Made by a program: the position numbers and the translations under genes. The notes beneath the pieces are model-generated. The model was not told the origin of the DNA, searched no databases, and saw only the letters and a program-made list of their open reading frames with translations. A DNA stretch of 64,000 nucleotides from Alphaproteobacteria bacterium. Lineage in GTDB: Bacteria; Pseudomonadota; Alphaproteobacteria; Caulobacterales; Aquidulcibacteraceae. The DNA is taken from positions 1 through 64,000 of the forward strand of contig JAPLOL010000138.1 in NCBI GenBank assembly GCA_026400735.1. Direction: 5' to 3'. Below, in pieces: positions 62,901-64,000 of the stretch (positions within the stretch are counted from its first letter, which is position 1; each line of letters opens with the position of its first letter).

Positions 62901-64000
62901 CACTTCCGCGAAATCGGCAAGAACATCCAAGAGCAAGAGTTCACAGTCATCGGCGTTGGCGACATGTCGGGCGACGTGTTCGGTAACGGCATGTTGCTCT
63001 CGCGCAAGATTCGTCTGCTCGCTGCATTTGATCACCGCGACATCTTCATTGATCCCGATCCGAAGGACTGCGAAAAAAGTTTCGTCGAGCGCCAGCGTCT
63101 GTTCGATACGCCGCGTACGAGCTGGCAGGACTACGATAAGAAGTTGATCTCCAAAGGCGGCGGCGTGTTCTCGCGCAGCTCCAAGACGATCGACATTAGT
63201 CCCGAGATTGCCGCGCTCACCGGCCTCGACAAGCCGCAAGTCACGCCAAGCGAGTTGATGACCGCGCTCCTGAAAACGCAGTGCGAACTCATGTGGTTCG
63301 GTGGCATCGGCACCTACATCAAGGCCCGCGCCGAAACCAACGCTGACGTCGGCGATAAGGCCAATGACGGCCTGCGCGTCGACGCGGAAGATATGAGATC
63401 GCAAGTCGTAGGCGAGGGCGCCAATCTTGGCGTCACGCAGAAGGGTCGCATCGCCTTCGCGCGCGCCGGTGGTCGTATCAACACAGACGCCATCGACAAC
63501 TCCGCTGGCGTCGACACCTCCGACCACGAGGTCAACATCAAGATACTGCTTGCGGACGTGATCCGCAGCGGAGCGCTGAAGGAAGACAAGCGGGACAAGC
63601 TGCTTGAATCGATGACCGATGAAGTCGGCGCGCTCGTGCTGCAGAACAATTACGACCAGACCGGCGCCATGTCCGTCGCGCAATCAAGCTCGGTAAACGA
63701 TCTCGATAGCCACGAGCGTTTCATGCAGCGTCTTGAGGCCGAGGGTAAGCTCTCTCGCCGCGTCGAAGGCTTGCCGCTGACAAGTGAGTTCGCCGCGCTA
63801 CGCACAGCAAAGCTCGGCCTTACGCGGCCCGAGTTGGCGAAGCTGATCGCCTACTCGAAGATCAATCTGTTTGACGCCATCGTCGCCTCCAGTGCACCAG
63901 ATGACCCGGCGTTCAAAGAGCCGCTGAAAGCGTATTTCCCGCGTGAGCTGGCGAAGTTCGATGCGCAGATGGCCAACCACAGACTGCGCCGCGAGATCAT
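59997..64000 (+). CDS. gdhZ: NAD-specific glutamate dehydrogenase, large type (partial, C-terminus off right edge)
   Basis: About 1,334 codons are visible of an enzyme that normally has about 1,600. ATG 59997 has AAGGAAA about nine bases upstream. The N-terminal regulatory ACT-like domains (PDMPFLVDSVMGELADQGIA, LRWLAADKFTFLGARDYQYV) precede the catalytic domain. This starts with RFGPVARGGLRWSDRRDDFR, TEVLDLVKAQQVKNAIIVPV, GAKGGFF near residue 820, then IVPPRDVIRWDDDDPYLVVA, VGDMSGDVFGNGMLLS and LMWFGGIGTYIKA. It deaminates glutamate to 2-oxoglutarate with NAD+. The symbol follows Caulobacter usage. Confidence 0.96.
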   Translation, partial: MDAGTARQELPKTADQFVDQAVKGPWPAFRANGVIDASAEMFLRGLYEDASDDELGDLSVEDFAALAHDFWIWRAERECEVQCIRIRRGIGVGGKQLDRDVLEVAGPDMPFLVDSVMGELADQGIASLAMFHPVAPSAKGTGRDSLIQIHVPRLSAQKSKELVDGVRASLSDVRESVGDFQAMRKRMLDCADELEKAKSNAAPSDVVEAVALLRWLAADKFTFLGARDYQYVRDAKGAFTPHEPDIIDNSCLGVLRDVDRYVLRTSAEPMVLTPELKRLVAEPTPLIVAKSTLRARVHRRATADYIGVKRYNDQGEVIGEIRFVGLFTSESFTEPTRNIPVLRKKAEWVMNQAGFAPGGHNAKTLRKIIEYYPREELWQVTREELLETARGVLHLLDRPRARVFARRDRFNRFVTALVYIPKDRYDTDVRVAAGNLIAQAYGGEVESFQPQLGEGQLARVLFVIGDIDKTRPDPNLHKLDLDLAALTRTWDDDFAQSLMRSERFDTGAREEVSSRFNDAFTAAYRERYSIDEALIDTAEIMSARDDETIRARAYRRPGDAENIMRCKFYARGDVLALSATVPILENMGLFVDSEVNFELQLQPGAFHTAQRIHVHDIECRSADGKPIDLERAGELFEQAFAAVWTGKAESDGFNKLILALPCSWREAALIRALARYRQQTGLDPTQAMQEQALANNTKIAALILAFFKARFDPHLPETMDTRVARSSKLEFMIESKLTEVVSLDEDRALRRISQLVKAIRRTNYYQLGEDDQPKSYMSFKIDSNAVAELPAPKPYREIWVASPQVEGVHLRFGPVARGGLRWSDRRDDFRTEVLDLVKAQQVKNAIIVPVGAKGGFFAKRLPARGAPGFQEAGVEAYKTFLRGLLDITDNIKGDLIVPPRDVIRWDDDDPYLVVAADKGTATFSDIANGISAEYGHWLGDAFASGGSVGYDHKAMGITAKGAWEAVKRHFREIGKNIQEQEFTVIGVGDMSGDVFGNGMLLSRKIRLLAAFDHRDIFIDPDPKDCEKSFVERQRLFDTPRTSWQDYDKKLISKGGGVFSRSSKTIDISPEIAALTGLDKPQVTPSELMTALLKTQCELMWFGGIGTYIKARAETNADVGDKANDGLRVDAEDMRSQVVGEGANLGVTQKGRIAFARAGGRINTDAIDNSAGVDTSDHEVNIKILLADVIRSGALKEDKRDKLLESMTDEVGALVLQNNYDQTGAMSVAQSSSVNDLDSHERFMQRLEAEGKLSRRVEGLPLTSEFAALRTAKLGLTRPELAKLIAYSKINLFDAIVASSAPDDPAFKEPLKAYFPRELAKFDAQMANHRLRREI

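Noticed and set aside
1-64000. CRISPR array, prophage, transposase, toxin-antitoxin or secretion-system locus
   Set aside because: None of the expected repeats, enzymes or gene orders were seen on reading both strands; the window is ordinary chromosome apart from the items listed.

Overview
The window is GC-rich, densely packed alphaproteobacterial chromosome with many 1-4 base ATGA/GTGA gene overlaps. The large-type NAD-glutamate dehydrogenase, the sdhCDA genes, a mesaconyl-CoA-hydratase-type MaoC protein beside a CoA-ester lyase, a HWE/HisKA_2 kinase beside a Crp-like regulator, RcnB proteins and a RipA-family membrane protein all fit Alphaproteobacteria. A Caulobacterales/Hyphomonadales-like heterotroph is possible, but placement below class is inference. 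No CRISPR array, rRNA, prophage or intact insertion sequence was seen.

Layout. 1-4003 (minus): end of a CoA-thioester aromatic degradation cluster, with enoyl-CoA hydratase (cut by the left edge), MarR regulator, SDR and a fused FAD-monooxygenase/old-yellow-enzyme of the 2-aminobenzoyl-CoA/salicylyl-CoA type. 4068-10739: a divergent module. The minus arm encodes an MBL hydrolase, a Cys-type sulfatase, a DUF1330-like protein and a small exported protein. The plus arm encodes a haloalkane dehalogenase and a TetR regulator, facing a formylglycine-generating-enzyme-like protein that could activate the sulfatase. A GGCACT-ATC-AGTGCC palindrome lies in the shared promoter region. 10803-10892: tRNA-Ser(CGA), followed by a gene-poor stretch with a few tiny Cys-rich genes up to about 12.9 kb. 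12.9-16.5 kb: Crp-like regulator, frameshifted HWE kinase, tandem RcnB protein and small proteins. 16.6-19.9 kb: amylo-alpha-1,6-glucosidase and GT4 glycosyltransferase. 20.4-28.1 kb: a mix of regulators (AraC, WYL), hydrolases, membrane proteins, a PAP2 phosphatase and DDAH. 28.2-28.9 kb: rplU-rpmA with a 48-bp tandem duplication over the rplU start. 29-42 kb: housekeeping and accessory genes (GNAT, asd, rarD, phosphatase, GT87, serine hydrolase, pdxY, CoA-ester lyase plus mesaconyl-CoA hydratase, DUF885). 42.0-50.8 kb: sdhCDA, then a 5.35-kb insertion of five genes, then sdhB, which is coupled to a GH1 glycosidase. 52-59.3 kb: YceI, an EF-hand/TPR exported protein, an acyltransferase, zapE, DUF2171, a HerA/DUF853 ATPase and an AI-2E-family transporter. 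59997-64000: NAD-glutamate dehydrogenase, cut by the right edge.

The most notable signals are small-scale sequence events. They are a perfect 48-bp in-frame tandem duplication at the rplU start, a 13-bp tandem duplication that breaks a VOC/glyoxalase gene, and two single-base homopolymer frameshifts (C-run in the HWE kinase, T-run in a small lipoprotein). Each restores a coherent family sequence when undone, so they are either very recent mutations or assembly errors. Also notable are a pair of tiny CxxC...HHxxxxHxPL proteins, the split sdh locus, and the TetR-type palindrome of the sulfatase/dehalogenase module.
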